A DNA stretch of 64,000 bases from the NCBI RefSeq assembly GCF_018476905.1, contig NZ_JAHCVK010000001.1, positions 1,178,001 through 1,242,000 on the forward strand. The letters are read 5' to 3'. This DNA is from Geomobilimonas luticola (lineage in GTDB: Bacteria > Desulfobacterota > Desulfuromonadia > Geobacterales > Geobacteraceae). The number at the start of each line of letters is the position of its first letter. Position 1 is the stretch's first letter. The translations under genes were made by a program, and so were the position numbers. The notes below the pieces were generated by a model. That model worked only from the letters and a program-made list of their open reading frames with translations. It searched no databases and had not been told where the DNA came from. Positions 25,973 to 34,387 of this stretch are shown piece after piece.

Positions 25973-28780
25973 TTACTTCTTTAATGCCTGGCGCAGCACG
26001 TATGATAAAATCCCGCCGTGGTGATAATAGTCGAGCTCGTTGTGTGTATCGATGCGGACCAGCGTCTGGAATTCCCTGATGGTTCCGTCCATGGCCCGTG
26101 CTTTGACTCTGAGTGTCTGGGCCGGAGCAAGAGATTCGAGCCCCTCGATATCAAACAGCTCATCTCCGCCAAGTCCAAGAGAGCTATATGTTGCGTCTGG
26201 CATAAACTGGAGTGGGAGTATCCCCATCCCCACAAGATTGGAACGGTGGATCCGCTCGAAACTTTCGGCGATCACTGCGCGGACTCCCAGGAGTAGCGTT
26301 CCCTTGGCGGCCCAATCCCGCGATGAGCCGGTCCCGTATTCCTTGCCGGCAATGACGATGAGCGGGACAGCCTCTTCGCGATAGCGCATGGCAGCATCAT
26401 AGATGGACATCTGCACACTCCCTTTGCCGTCTGTTGGCATCCAGACGGTCACCCCCCCCTCCACCCCCGGCACCAGCCGATTCCTAATGCGGATATTGGC
26501 AAAGGTCCCCCGGACCATCACCTCATGGTTGCCGCGGCGGGAGCCGTATGAGTTGAAATCATGCGGCTTCACGCCGAGAGAGATGAGGTAGCGACCTGCC
26601 GGTGACTCCTCTCCAAACGAACCGGCCGGGGATATATGGTCGGTAGTGACGGAATCCCCGAGGAGCACAAGGACCCGGGAGCCCCTGATGTCTGCGACCG
26701 GCGCCGGTACTGCCGTGAAATCGGCAAAAAACGGGGGTTCCTTGATGTAGGTCGATTGCTCCTGCCACCGGTAAAGTTCGCCGGTTGGTGTTTCGAGCCC
26801 GTTCCAGAGTTCGCCGCCATTAAAAACGTCCCCATAGGTGTTGTTAAATTGTCCTGCGGAGACATGGCTGTGGGCAAGCTCCGCAACATCTTCGTCCGCA
26901 GGCCAGATATCTTTGAGGTAGACGGGCTGGCCATTCGGGTCGATCCCAAGCGGATCGCGGGTGAGGTCAATGTTGATGTTTCCCGCCAAGGCATAAGCGA
27001 CAACGAGCGGGGGGGAAGCGAGATAGTTCGCCCGGATGTAGCTGTTGATTCGCCCTTCGAAGTTACGGTTGCCAGAGAGTACCGCCGCAACCGACAGGGA
27101 GCCGTCAACGATGGCCTTGGTGATATGCTCGGCCAGAGGCCCGCTGTTACCGATACAGGTCGTGCAGCCGTAGCCGACCAGGTGGAAGCGCAACCCTTCG
27201 AGATAGGGCATCAGCCCTGTGGCCACAAGATAATCGGCTACCACTTTCGAACCAGGAGCGAGACTTGTCTTTACCCACGGCTTGACCTGAAGGCCGCGCC
27301 GTACCGCGTTTTTAGCCAGAAGCCCGGCAGCTATCATCACCGAGGGGTTAGAGGTATTGGTACAACTGGTGATTGCGGCAATAACAATAGAGCCATGGCA
27401 GAGACTGTACGCGGTGCCGTCAGGTTGCCGTAGCGGTACGCACTGGCCCAGAGCTCCGAGTTCCCGGTCGGGATGGAGTGCCGTCAATTCCGGGGCAACG
27501 GTCATCGGCGAGCCTCCCTCGCCAAGCCATCGTTCCCTGGTCTCCTTATCCAGCTTTACTGCTTCATGCTGCATGAGGGTGACCAGTGATGTGCGAAAGG
27601 AACTACGAACATCCTTGAGCAGCAGCCGGTCCTGCGGTCTGGAGGGTCCGGCCAAGCATGGTTCGACTGTACCGAGTTCCAGTTCCAGCGTGTCGCTGTA
27701 TGCCGACTCAGACTGACCGGGCGTGTGCCAGAGTCCTTGTGCCTTGAAGTACGTTTCAACCAACGGTACTAGCGACTCCCGACCGGTAAGGCGCATATAA
27801 GCGGTGGTCTGCTCGTCAACCGGGAAGATGCCGATTGTGGCGCCATACTCCGGCGCCATGTTGCCGATTGTTGCGCGGTCGGCCACGGAAAGCGAGGCGA
27901 GGCCGGGGCCGAAGAACTCAACGAATTTCCCCACGACCCCTTTTCTGCGGAGCATCTGCGTTACTGTCAAGACAAAATCGGTGGCCGTTGCTCCAGGCTT
28001 GAGCCGGCCAAGGAGGCGGAAGCCGACCACTTGGGGGATGAGCATCGAACAGGGCTGGCCGAGCATGGCCGCCTCCGCTTCGATACCACCTACCCCCCAT
28101 CCGACCACCCCCAGCCCGTTAATCATGGTGGTGTGAGAATCGGTTCCGATCAGCGTGTCGGGGTACACCCATGTTGCACCATTGAGTTCCGACGTCATAG
28201 CGACCTGGGCGAGGTACTCCAGGTTCACCTGGTGGCAAATGCCGGTTTCAGGAGGGACGACGCGGAAGTTCGTAAACGCGCCCTGTCCCCAGCGAAGAAA
28301 CTGGTAGCGCTCATGGTTACGTTCAAACTCGATGGCTGAATTCGCCTTCAGCGATGCAACAGTGCCGTACCTGTCCACCTGCACCGAATGATCGATGATC
28401 AGGTCGACCGGCTGCAGGGGGTTGATGCGGGAAGGCTTCCCCTGGAGCCGATGCAGGGCCGCGCGCATGGCGGCGAGATCGGCGACGGCCGGCACGCCGG
28501 TGAAGTCCTGGAGGAGCACTCGCGCCGGCATGAATTGTATCTCCCTGTCCGGGACAGCCGCCGGGTCCCACTGGGCAAGCGCCTCTATATCTTCTTTCCT
28601 GACGGTTACCCCGTCTTCCCGGCGAAGGAGGTTTTCCAGGAGTATTTTCAAAGAAAAGGGGAGTCGTGAAAGATCAAAGCGGGCGGATTTGGAAAACTCC
28701 TGCAGGGAATGGTACCGATATTTTTTACCGCTGACCTCAAGGGTCATGAGGGAGTCAAAACTGTTCAGCATATTTCCCAT
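25973..28780 (-). CDS. acnA: Aconitate hydratase A
   Basis: The 935-residue protein has the AcnA/IRP layout. The [4Fe-4S] ligands are in TSCTNTSNP and GCTTCIGNSGPL, the swivel-domain motifs are VLLGDSVTTDHISPAG and GSSRDWAAKG, and DSHTTMINGLGVVGWGVGG carries substrate residues. It interconverts citrate and isocitrate. ATG 28780 is chosen over TTG 28804 because GTGGAGG lies 6 bases before it and the longer start overlaps the previous gene. AcnA enzymes are generally more stress-stable than AcnB, which fits its place in a NO-stress island. Confidence 0.95.
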   Translation of the reverse strand: MGNMLNSFDSLMTLEVSGKKYRYHSLQEFSKSARFDLSRLPFSLKILLENLLRREDGVTVRKEDIEALAQWDPAAVPDREIQFMPARVLLQDFTGVPAVADLAAMRAALHRLQGKPSRINPLQPVDLIIDHSVQVDRYGTVASLKANSAIEFERNHERYQFLRWGQGAFTNFRVVPPETGICHQVNLEYLAQVAMTSELNGATWVYPDTLIGTDSHTTMINGLGVVGWGVGGIEAEAAMLGQPCSMLIPQVVGFRLLGRLKPGATATDFVLTVTQMLRRKGVVGKFVEFFGPGLASLSVADRATIGNMAPEYGATIGIFPVDEQTTAYMRLTGRESLVPLVETYFKAQGLWHTPGQSESAYSDTLELELGTVEPCLAGPSRPQDRLLLKDVRSSFRTSLVTLMQHEAVKLDKETRERWLGEGGSPMTVAPELTALHPDRELGALGQCVPLRQPDGTAYSLCHGSIVIAAITSCTNTSNPSVMIAAGLLAKNAVRRGLQVKPWVKTSLAPGSKVVADYLVATGLMPYLEGLRFHLVGYGCTTCIGNSGPLAEHITKAIVDGSLSVAAVLSGNRNFEGRINSYIRANYLASPPLVVAYALAGNINIDLTRDPLGIDPNGQPVYLKDIWPADEDVAELAHSHVSAGQFNNTYGDVFNGGELWNGLETPTGELYRWQEQSTYIKEPPFFADFTAVPAPVADIRGSRVLVLLGDSVTTDHISPAGSFGEESPAGRYLISLGVKPHDFNSYGSRRGNHEVMVRGTFANIRIRNRLVPGVEGGVTVWMPTDGKGSVQMSIYDAAMRYREEAVPLIVIAGKEYGTGSSRDWAAKGTLLLGVRAVIAESFERIHRSNLVGMGILPLQFMPDATYSSLGLGGDELFDIEGLESLAPAQTLRVKARAMDGTIREFQTLVRIDTHNELDYYHHGGILSYVLRQALKK

Positions 28781-28800
28781 AACCGCCTCCACATTAGTTA

Positions 28801-29403
28801 TCAAGTGCTCCGTTCCAATTCTTCAGCACGCTCTTTGATCCGCTGCAGTTCAGTCTTGATTGCCAAAACCATTTCATTTTCACGGTCAACTACTTCTTTG
28901 GCCCATGCAGATTTTGGTACTAACACGATAAAAAATTGCAGATCAACAGGTGACATGGGGTTCTGCGCAGAATAGGGAGCAACCTTTATAGTGATTTGCC
29001 CGGAAAAGACAGGGTGATCGACCAGTTTGCGGCGGATATCCTTATACTTTTTACTTACCATATACTTTTCAATGTATGGTGTGCCCCGCACCGTTATTTT
29101 TCTAACAATTTCGCTTTCATACTCAAAGGACCTCAACAACCCGGGTTCATAATCGTTTCCATTTTTCTGAGCCTTGATTTCCCTGAGGGCCCCCTGGTCG
29201 AACACAAAATAGTCAAAACCGTCAGGCACGAGGCATTCCCAACCAATTTTTAGTTCCTTGGCAGTCCCCCCAACAAGTCGCTCCACCACACTGGAGCCGT
29301 CCACATCCGGCATGTAGCGCTGAGGGTCTTCAATACTGTCTAAAAGCACACTCCAAACAGTTACAGGTTGGGCATGGATCAACATGCTTAACGTTTTTAC
29401 CAT
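28801..29403 (-). CDS. SRPBCC-superfamily (AtaL-like) protein
   Basis: The 200-residue protein resembles START/SRPBCC ligand-binding proteins. The N-terminal half has the strand pattern AQPVTVWSVLLDSIEDPQRYMPDVDG...VVERL and WECLVPDGFDYFVF. The C-terminal 50 residues are a charged coiled coil (VVDRENEMVLAIKTELQRIK). Function is unknown; a hydrophobic ligand is likely from the fold. It precedes acnA by 20 bases on the same strand. Confidence 0.6.
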   Translation of the reverse strand: MVKTLSMLIHAQPVTVWSVLLDSIEDPQRYMPDVDGSSVVERLVGGTAKELKIGWECLVPDGFDYFVFDQGALREIKAQKNGNDYEPGLLRSFEYESEIVRKITVRGTPYIEKYMVSKKYKDIRRKLVDHPVFSGQITIKVAPYSAQNPMSPVDLQFFIVLVPKSAWAKEVVDRENEMVLAIKTELQRIKERAEELERST

Positions 29404-29422
29404 GGGTTCCTCACTATCTCAG

Positions 29423-29647
29423 TCACAGTGTTTGCTTGGGCAGATACGCCATAAATTCCTTTAAACGGTTCAATGCCTTTTCAATTTCGACAAGGTTTGC
29501 TTTCAGCTGCATCAAATCACCCGTATCCAATTGAGGTGCGAATTCTTGAATTATTGCAATTTGCTCCGACAACACATCATTCATTCTGAAGTGTTCCTCT
29601 GACAGACATAAATCTGGCTGCTTGTTTATTTGCTCGTTGCCTTTCAT
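29423..29647 (-). CDS. Small helical protein, unknown
   Basis: The 74-residue acidic protein is predicted to be mostly helical (residues about 22-66, LSEQIAIIQEF...QLKANLVEIEKALNRLKEFM) with a coiled-coil look. No family is recognised. GGGGGGAGA on the minus strand precedes ATG 29647. It lies 19 bases upstream of the SRPBCC gene and is probably co-transcribed with it and acnA. Confidence 0.5.
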   Translation of the reverse strand: MKGNEQINKQPDLCLSEEHFRMNDVLSEQIAIIQEFAPQLDTGDLMQLKANLVEIEKALNRLKEFMAYLPKQTL

Positions 29648-29746
29648 GTCTCCCCCCTTGAATATAAACAGTTACCTTTTATATCAGGCCCCGACAGTTG
29701 ATCAGGGCCATCATTGGATAATACGTCGAATCAAAAACTCCCTTTA

Positions 29747-29877
29747 TTATAGCTCCTCGAAGGAATCTTTTCCGGCACCACACTCAGGGCAGACCCACTC
29801 AGCCGGAAGATCTTCGAAAGCGGTTCCGGGTGCAATCCCATGCTCCATGTCTCCGACAGCCGGATCATACACATACT
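29747..29877 (-). pseudogene. Rubredoxin gene, 3' part cut off by the IS21-family insertion
   Basis: This piece encodes [22 protein letters not shown], then [16 protein letters not shown], the second half of a rubredoxin with the second CxxC. The first CxxC is missing here and lies beyond the insertion at 32305-32338. Deleting the element and one target copy restores an uninterrupted 52-residue rubredoxin. The protein is a one-electron carrier in peroxide and NO detoxification, so the strain is probably without this copy. Confidence 0.85.
29872..29877. repeat. Target-site duplication of the IS21 element (left copy)
   Basis: CATACT here is repeated at 32305-32310 on the other side of the element. 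Removing the element with one copy restores the rubredoxin reading frame. Confidence 0.85.
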
Positions 29878-29942
29878 TGTCAATCGGCATTGAATTTTGA
29901 CCCACCGCAGGCGTGCTTTTTGACCCACCCCCAGCAGTATTT

Positions 29943-30680
29943 TTAGTTAATGATCCTCGTTCTGATTCTCCAGCTTTCGTTTCCTGTTTCAACAATCTCG
30001 CAGTGGTGAGTAACCCTGTCTAACAGTGCCGTTGTCATTTTTCCATCACCGAACACTTGTGGCCATTCTCCGAAGGTCAGGTTTGTTGTAATGATCAGTG
30101 ACGTTCTTTCATAGAGCTTCGAGATCAGGTGGAACAGGAGTTGTCCTCCGCTTCTGGAGAACGGCAGGTAGCCCAGTTCGTCCAGTATGACCAGATCGTG
30201 TCGGGCGAGGTGTTCCGCCAGCTTTCCACCCCGGTTGTCCATTTTTTCCTGTTCCAGCTGGTTCACCAGATCAAGCACATTGAAGAACCTGGCCTTCCTG
30301 CCGTTTCTGATGCTTTGCTTGGCAATTGAGATGGCCAAGTGCGTTTTACCGGTTCCGGTGCCGCCCACCATGATGACGTTGGTGTGGTCGGAGATAAAGC
30401 GCCCTTCGTTTAAGTTTCTGACCTGCATCTCGTTGACTGGCGAAGCGGTGAAGTCGAACCGGTCGAGATCCTTTTCTACCGGGAACCTGGCCAGACTCAT
30501 GCGGTAACGGATGCTTCTGATTTTCCGCTCAGCCATCTCGGCTTCAAGAAGATCACAGAGGATCTTCTCCGGGGTGGCCCTGCTCTTGATTCCCGCTGCC
30601 AGTATCTCGTCAAGAGTGACCTTCATGCCATAGAGGCCAAGGGTTCCTATAGCTTCCATCAGGCGGTCACGCAGTACCAT
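29943..30680 (-). CDS. istB: IS21-family helper ATPase IstB
   Basis: The 245-residue AAA+ protein has Walker [13 protein letters not shown] (about residues 104-115), Walker [14 protein letters not shown] and a sensor NLTFGEW. It helps IstA choose and join target DNA. ATG 30680 is chosen because GGGAGG precedes it; its start overlaps the istA end by 14 bp, typical of translational coupling in IS21. Confidence 0.95.
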   Translation of the reverse strand: MVLRDRLMEAIGTLGLYGMKVTLDEILAAGIKSRATPEKILCDLLEAEMAERKIRSIRYRMSLARFPVEKDLDRFDFTASPVNEMQVRNLNEGRFISDHTNVIMVGGTGTGKTHLAISIAKQSIRNGRKARFFNVLDLVNQLEQEKMDNRGGKLAEHLARHDLVILDELGYLPFSRSGGQLLFHLISKLYERTSLIITTNLTFGEWPQVFGDGKMTTALLDRVTHHCEIVETGNESWRIRTRIIN

Positions 30681-32187
30681 ATGCGCCTCCCGACAGCAGA
30701 CGGTCATAGCGGTAGCAATCCACCACCGGAATCATGGTCAGAAGCGGAAGCTGCGCCGATAGTGTGACCTGCGCCGGCTGCGGTTCATCATGCTGCCGGG
30801 AAAGTATGGAAAGGATGACGTCACTGCTGATCGTCTTGTCGGACAGAGCCTTGGCGCAGGCATCGGCCACATCCTCAATCCCGTAGCGCTTGACCACTGA
30901 CAGGATGCTAACGAACTGGCGGTCGCCATCGGAACGAGCCTCAAGGAATGTTCTGACCTCCTTCATGGCCTCCGGCAGGTTCCATTCCTTGAAGGGTGCC
31001 CCATTGCGCAGGGCTCCAGGTTTTTGTTCCAGTACGGCCAGGTAATGCCAGGGATCGTAGATGACCTTGTCCCTGCCAAGATGACGGCGATGGATACCGA
31101 CTACCGTGCCGTTCATAACAACAATGATCCTGTCGGCGTAAGCCCGTACCTCAACGCTCTTTCCTACAGCCATTGCATTGACGCTGTAGCGGTTGCGGTC
31201 AAAGCTAATCAGGAGTTGCGAACTGACCCTGGTGGTGTTGCCTTGGTAACCGTCGAAGGGGGAAACCGGCAAAGCCAGGAGATGCGTTCTCTCTTCGGCG
31301 AAGACCTGGTCGATGGTCCTGTCTTTCAACTCGGGATGTTTCGCCGTGGCAGCACGATTACGGCATTCACCGGCCAGCCATTCATTCAGTTCCTCAAGGT
31401 CGGCAAAGCGTCTGCGCGTGGCGAAGAAGCGGTGACGGACCACGCCGACCTGGTTCTCCACCTGACCCTTCTCCCAACCGGCAGCCGGGGTGCAGGCAAC
31501 CGGGTCGAAGAGATAGTAGGACGCCAGGTTCTGGAATCTCCGGTTAAAGACTCGGTCCTTGCCCATCAGGACCTTGGTGACTACGGTTTTAAGATTGTCG
31601 TAGATGCCTCGTCTGCAGACGCCGCCGAAGAACTCGAATGCCCGGGAATGGGCATCGAGGACCATCTCCAGGGTCTCACGGGTGTAGGCGATGCAGAATA
31701 GCTTGCGGCTGTGGCACAGGCGGAACTGGGCGATCTTTACCTCGGCCGGCATACCGCCCAACTCGACCTGCTCATAACTCCAATCGAACTGGAAGGCATC
31801 GCCGGGATCATATTCAAGTGGAATGAAGGCTTTTGCCGGAGCCTTGCCTTTTTCTCTCCTCCAGGCACCGACATAGCGCCTGACAGCGTCATAGCCTCCG
31901 GCATAGCCCTCACGCTGCAGTTGCTCGAACAGGATCTGCGCACGGCGACGTTGTTTGACCGGCTTGGTTTCATCCTCATTCAGCAGTTCAACAAGACGCT
32001 CAATAACAGCCCCGAGCTTGGGACGGTGCTTGTCGATCCGGCAGTAGCTCTGATCGACTATTCCACTCCGGATGATGGTTCTGACGGTGTTACGGGAAAG
32101 ATTTAAATCGCGGGAAATCTCGCGAATTCCTTTCCTCTCTACAAAATGGGCAATACGTACATCACGGATGGTATCCACCTTCAGCAT
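30667..32187 (-). CDS. istA: IS21-family transposase IstA
   Basis: The 506-residue protein has an N-terminal helix-turn-helix ([20 protein letters not shown]) and a DDE catalytic core with the acidic residues in [20 protein letters not shown] and [12 protein letters not shown]-terminal beta-barrel follows. It is full length with no frameshift, and catalyses cut-and-paste transposition together with IstB. Confidence 0.95.
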   Translation of the reverse strand: MLKVDTIRDVRIAHFVERKGIREISRDLNLSRNTVRTIIRSGIVDQSYCRIDKHRPKLGAVIERLVELLNEDETKPVKQRRRAQILFEQLQREGYAGGYDAVRRYVGAWRREKGKAPAKAFIPLEYDPGDAFQFDWSYEQVELGGMPAEVKIAQFRLCHSRKLFCIAYTRETLEMVLDAHSRAFEFFGGVCRRGIYDNLKTVVTKVLMGKDRVFNRRFQNLASYYLFDPVACTPAAGWEKGQVENQVGVVRHRFFATRRRFADLEELNEWLAGECRNRAATAKHPELKDRTIDQVFAEERTHLLALPVSPFDGYQGNTTRVSSQLLISFDRNRYSVNAMAVGKSVEVRAYADRIIVVMNGTVVGIHRRHLGRDKVIYDPWHYLAVLEQKPGALRNGAPFKEWNLPEAMKEVRTFLEARSDGDRQFVSILSVVKRYGIEDVADACAKALSDKTISSDVILSILSRQHDEPQPAQVTLSAQLPLLTMIPVVDCYRYDRLLSGGAYGTA

Positions 32188-32304
32188 CTCCTTTCTGTCT
32201 CCTCTCTCCGATAAGTTCGGAGAGTATGGAGCAGGCTGCTGGGGTGGGTCAATTTGGACGCCGATTCAGGCTATAGGTGGGTCATTTTTGCATGCCGATT
32301 CACA

Positions 32305-32338
32305 CATACTGGCAGATGGTACATTGCCAACTCTTCAT
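32305..32338 (-). pseudogene. Rubredoxin gene, 5' part on the far side of the IS21 element
   Basis: ATG 32338 (AAGGAG 7 bases upstream) reads MKSWQCTICQYV and then runs into a stop in the insertion sequence. This holds the first CxxC of rubredoxin. It joins in frame to 29877-29747 once the element and one CATACT copy are removed. It lies 28 bases downstream of the ferredoxin gene, so the original order was ferredoxin-rubredoxin. Confidence 0.85.
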
Positions 32339-32366
32339 ATTTTCTCCTTTGGCTACGATTTACACT

Positions 32367-32561
32367 TCACTCTTCCCAATGGATACACGATACAGGGCAT
32401 ATATCGATGGCATTGGCCTGGATTTCATCCTCGGTTGCAGCAGAGGAATCGAAACATTCCGCCTTGCCGCTATCATCAAAACGGAAGACATCGGGAAGGT
32501 TGTCAACACATAGTCCGCAACTGATACATTCAGCCTGATCAACCCATGCTTTTTTTGCCAT
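32367..32561 (-). CDS. [4Fe-4S] ferredoxin
   Basis: The 64-residue ferredoxin has ligands in CISCGLC (residues about 12-18) and a fourth cysteine in CPVSC near residue 55, spaced as in Desulfovibrio-type one-cluster ferredoxins. It carries electrons in the cytoplasm. AGGAGAC precedes ATG 32561. Before the insertion it formed a pair with rubredoxin; polar effects of the IS should act downstream of it, not on it. Confidence 0.92.
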   Translation of the reverse strand: MAKKAWVDQAECISCGLCVDNLPDVFRFDDSGKAECFDSSAATEDEIQANAIDICPVSCIHWEE

Positions 32562-32632
32562 TGTCGTCTCCTTGTGCTTGTGTCAGTTTTTCTTTCAAAA
32601 TAATTATCTCAAACCAACTGCATGGTGCATGA

Positions 32633-33265
32633 TCAATGGCCATGCTCGTGTTTTTGAATCTCATGCTTTTTGTGGGCAGCCTCCCCATGATGCGCCGCAT
32701 GTCCCTCCGCAACCATCTGCAAGCGCTCCACGTAATGGGTATACTCGACGTAGGTCTCCACGTATTCTCGACCTTTCTGTACGCTCTCATCCTTGTGCTT
32801 GAGCGCTTCAGCCACCTTCTCGTATCTCTGGCGAATACCTTGGTTGACCGAATCGGTCACCATCTTTACCAAACTGTCGGGAGAGCCTCCGGCCAACGCT
32901 TTGTCCGCCTCGGCGATAACCGGCTCCACTTCGCCTGCGGGCTTCAGCCCTGTGAAGGGTGCGCCTTCGCCAGCACGATGGATTCTTACCAGTGATTCGA
33001 AAAACTTCTTCTCCGCGGCTGGCTGTTGTTTCTTACCTTGTGCGGCGAGTGCTTTCTTGAATGCATCTTTCACAATTTTCTCATCCTTGACCTGTATCCA
33101 CTTGAGAACCGGTGTGACATCTTTAGTATCCAAAGCCTTGCGGGCATCCTGAACAACCGGGCCATCCATGGTGTCGCAATGGGCCGCGGCAAACCGTGGA
33201 GTCAGCAGACCTAAGCAGGCAACAAAAACAACCATGAGTCCGACAACTTTGTTAATCAGTTTCAT
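32633..33265 (-). CDS. DUF6448-like exported protein with His-rich tail
   Basis: The 210-residue protein has a signal peptide (about residues 1-28, cleavage near AAAHC). Its helical domain begins AHCDTMDGPVVQDARKAL, contains FFESLVRIHRAGEGAPF, and ends in a His-rich tail (about 185-210; HAAHHGEAAHKKHE). The tail suggests metal binding. Function of the family is unknown. It lies between a TetR gene upstream and the ferredoxin downstream on the same strand, so TetR-controlled co-expression is likely. Confidence 0.8.
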   Translation of the reverse strand: MKLINKVVGLMVVFVACLGLLTPRFAAAHCDTMDGPVVQDARKALDTKDVTPVLKWIQVKDEKIVKDAFKKALAAQGKKQQPAAEKKFFESLVRIHRAGEGAPFTGLKPAGEVEPVIAEADKALAGGSPDSLVKMVTDSVNQGIRQRYEKVAEALKHKDESVQKGREYVETYVEYTHYVERLQMVAEGHAAHHGEAAHKKHEIQKHEHGH

Positions 33266-33299
33266 TTTAATTTCCTCCTGTTATGGTGTGTTGATAATT

Positions 33300-33902
33300 T
33301 CAATCTTTGTGAGTTACTGCTCTTGCAAAGTTCTTCCAAAGCCCCTCCGCATCATCGGTCAGTTTCGGTGAAAAATTATTCATCAACCACCACGTGACAG
33401 CAAAGTGGATAGTGCCTATGAACATGCTGGTGATTGCCTGAGAGTCCATTTCAGTGTCAAGAACGCCAATCCTCTGTCCTTGTTCAACTATTTGCTTGAT
33501 ACCTTGGAAATACATTAAGATAGTGTTTTTCACCCTTGCTCGAAGATTTTCATTTGCCACAATTGTTTCTTCTGAGAAAATTGTTCTTGGTATACCGACA
33601 TTCCCTTCTATGTACTTAAGGTGGCGTTTAAATGTGATTTCTAGTTTTTGTAGAGGGGCACTAACTTCTACCACGGCAGCCAGTATCGCTACCAAGTCGC
33701 TCCCGATCTTGTCGATTACCGATTTGATTATTTCTTCCTTGTTTCGAAAATGCCGATAAAGGTTCCCTTCGGAGATGCCTGCCGCAGAGGCGATCTCAAC
33801 CGTAGTAGCACCGTTTATCCCCTTCTGCCCTATAACCTGTAAGGCTGCCTCGGTTATCTGCTTCTGTCTGACCTCAGTTGTTTCCCGCATTCTTTTAGCC
33901 AC
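33300..33902 (-). CDS. TetR/AcrR-family regulator, paralogue of 11828-12430
   Basis: The 200-residue regulator starts MAKRMRETTEVRQ and has the helix-turn-helix TVEIASAAGISEGNLYRHF. It is about two-thirds identical by eye to the regulator at 11828-12430 along its first 110 residues, and the recognition helix is almost the same. A matching 16-bp operator lies 15 bases upstream. It heads the DUF6448-ferredoxin(-rubredoxin) unit and probably represses it. Confidence 0.92.
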   Translation of the reverse strand: MAKRMRETTEVRQKQITEAALQVIGQKGINGATTVEIASAAGISEGNLYRHFRNKEEIIKSVIDKIGSDLVAILAAVVEVSAPLQKLEITFKRHLKYIEGNVGIPRTIFSEETIVANENLRARVKNTILMYFQGIKQIVEQGQRIGVLDTEMDSQAITSMFIGTIHFAVTWWLMNNFSPKLTDDAEGLWKNFARAVTHKD

Positions 33903-33917
33903 TTAAACCTCGCTTGC

Positions 33918-33933
33918 AAGTGCGCGCTCACTT
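33918..33933 (-). promoter_or_regulatory. TetR-type operator 3
   Basis: AAGTGCGCGCTCACTT is a near-perfect palindrome of the same length and arms as operators 1 and 2 (GCTCACTT is shared with operator 1). It lies 15 bases upstream of the TetR start at 33902. Confidence 0.6.
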
Positions 33934-34037
33934 TAGATTATCACAAAAAATAACAGCTGCAAGTGCATATTTCACGTCAATAAATTCAATATATTTTGCC
34001 ATGACAACTAAATGAATTAATATCGATTCGTGAATAA

Positions 34038-34223
34038 AGGCCCGAGCGATGGCTGTGTACATTTGCCGGACAGATGGGTATTTCTGAAATAACCGGAGGA
34101 TCACCTTATGGTGCGTCAACCATTACTGGCGGTCAAGGTGAACGGATGCCGAGTGATAACGAACTTGCAGGTGCGCGTTTTCAAGGAGCGCATGTCGCTG
34201 GTATCGCAAAGAAACTGGCCTGA
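34038..34223 (+). pseudogene. WrbA (NAD(P)H:quinone oxidoreductase) C-terminal remnant
   Basis: The frame ending at TGA 34221-34223 encodes [20 protein letters not shown], then [25 protein letters not shown] and AGIAKKLA, which is the end of WrbA. About 55 of roughly 205 residues remain, and the frame is closed by a stop at 34035, with no start or flavin-binding part upstream. It is a relic, probably left by a deletion or insertion at this point. Confidence 0.85.
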
Positions 34224-34236
34224 TGGGTAGTTAATG

Positions 34237-34279
34237 CTGACAAGACTGTCTCCTCTTAAAGAGGAGGCAGCCTTGTCAG
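34237..34279 (+). terminator. Long hairpin after the wrbA remnant
   Basis: The stem has three paired blocks: CTGACAAG/CTTGTCAG, CTG/CAG and CTCCTCT/AGAGGAG, closing on TAA. It starts 13 bases past the wrbA stop. It may be the old wrbA terminator, although no T run follows. Confidence 0.55.
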
Positions 34280-34312
34280 TAAGTTATGTTGGTCAAGTTG
34301 ATCAGAAATGAT

Positions 34313-34387
34313 TGGAGCGAAAAATAACTAGCTGGATGGAGCTGGAAAGCTTTACACTCCGTAGGAAAGTAACAGTCTACTATTTTA
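34313..34387 (+). repeat. Dispersed repeat, copy 2
   Basis: This segment matches 3192-3270 in the blocks GGAGCTGGAAAGCTT, ACACTCCGTAGGA, AACAGTCT and TATTTTAAG. It overlaps the last bases of the gene at 34380-35075 and ends the boundary zone that also holds the wrbA remnant. The stem seen in copy 1 is weaker here. Confidence 0.6.

Larger units (their letters stand above)
29878..32304 (-). mobile_element. Intact IS21-family insertion sequence (2427 bp)
   Basis: The element has istA and istB on the minus strand. Its ends begin TG and end CA: TGTCAATCGGCATTG at 29878 and the inverted TGTGAATCGGCATGC at 32304. Each end carries two copies of a TTTTGACCCACC-like repeat, as IS21 ends do. It is flanked by the 6-bp duplication CATACT at 29872-29877 and 32305-32310. 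Both genes look complete, so it may be active. It splits a rubredoxin gene. Confidence 0.93.

Noticed and set aside
31024-31701. 225-residue plus-strand ORF inside istA
   Set aside because: Antisense to a complete IS21 transposase with intact catalytic residues.
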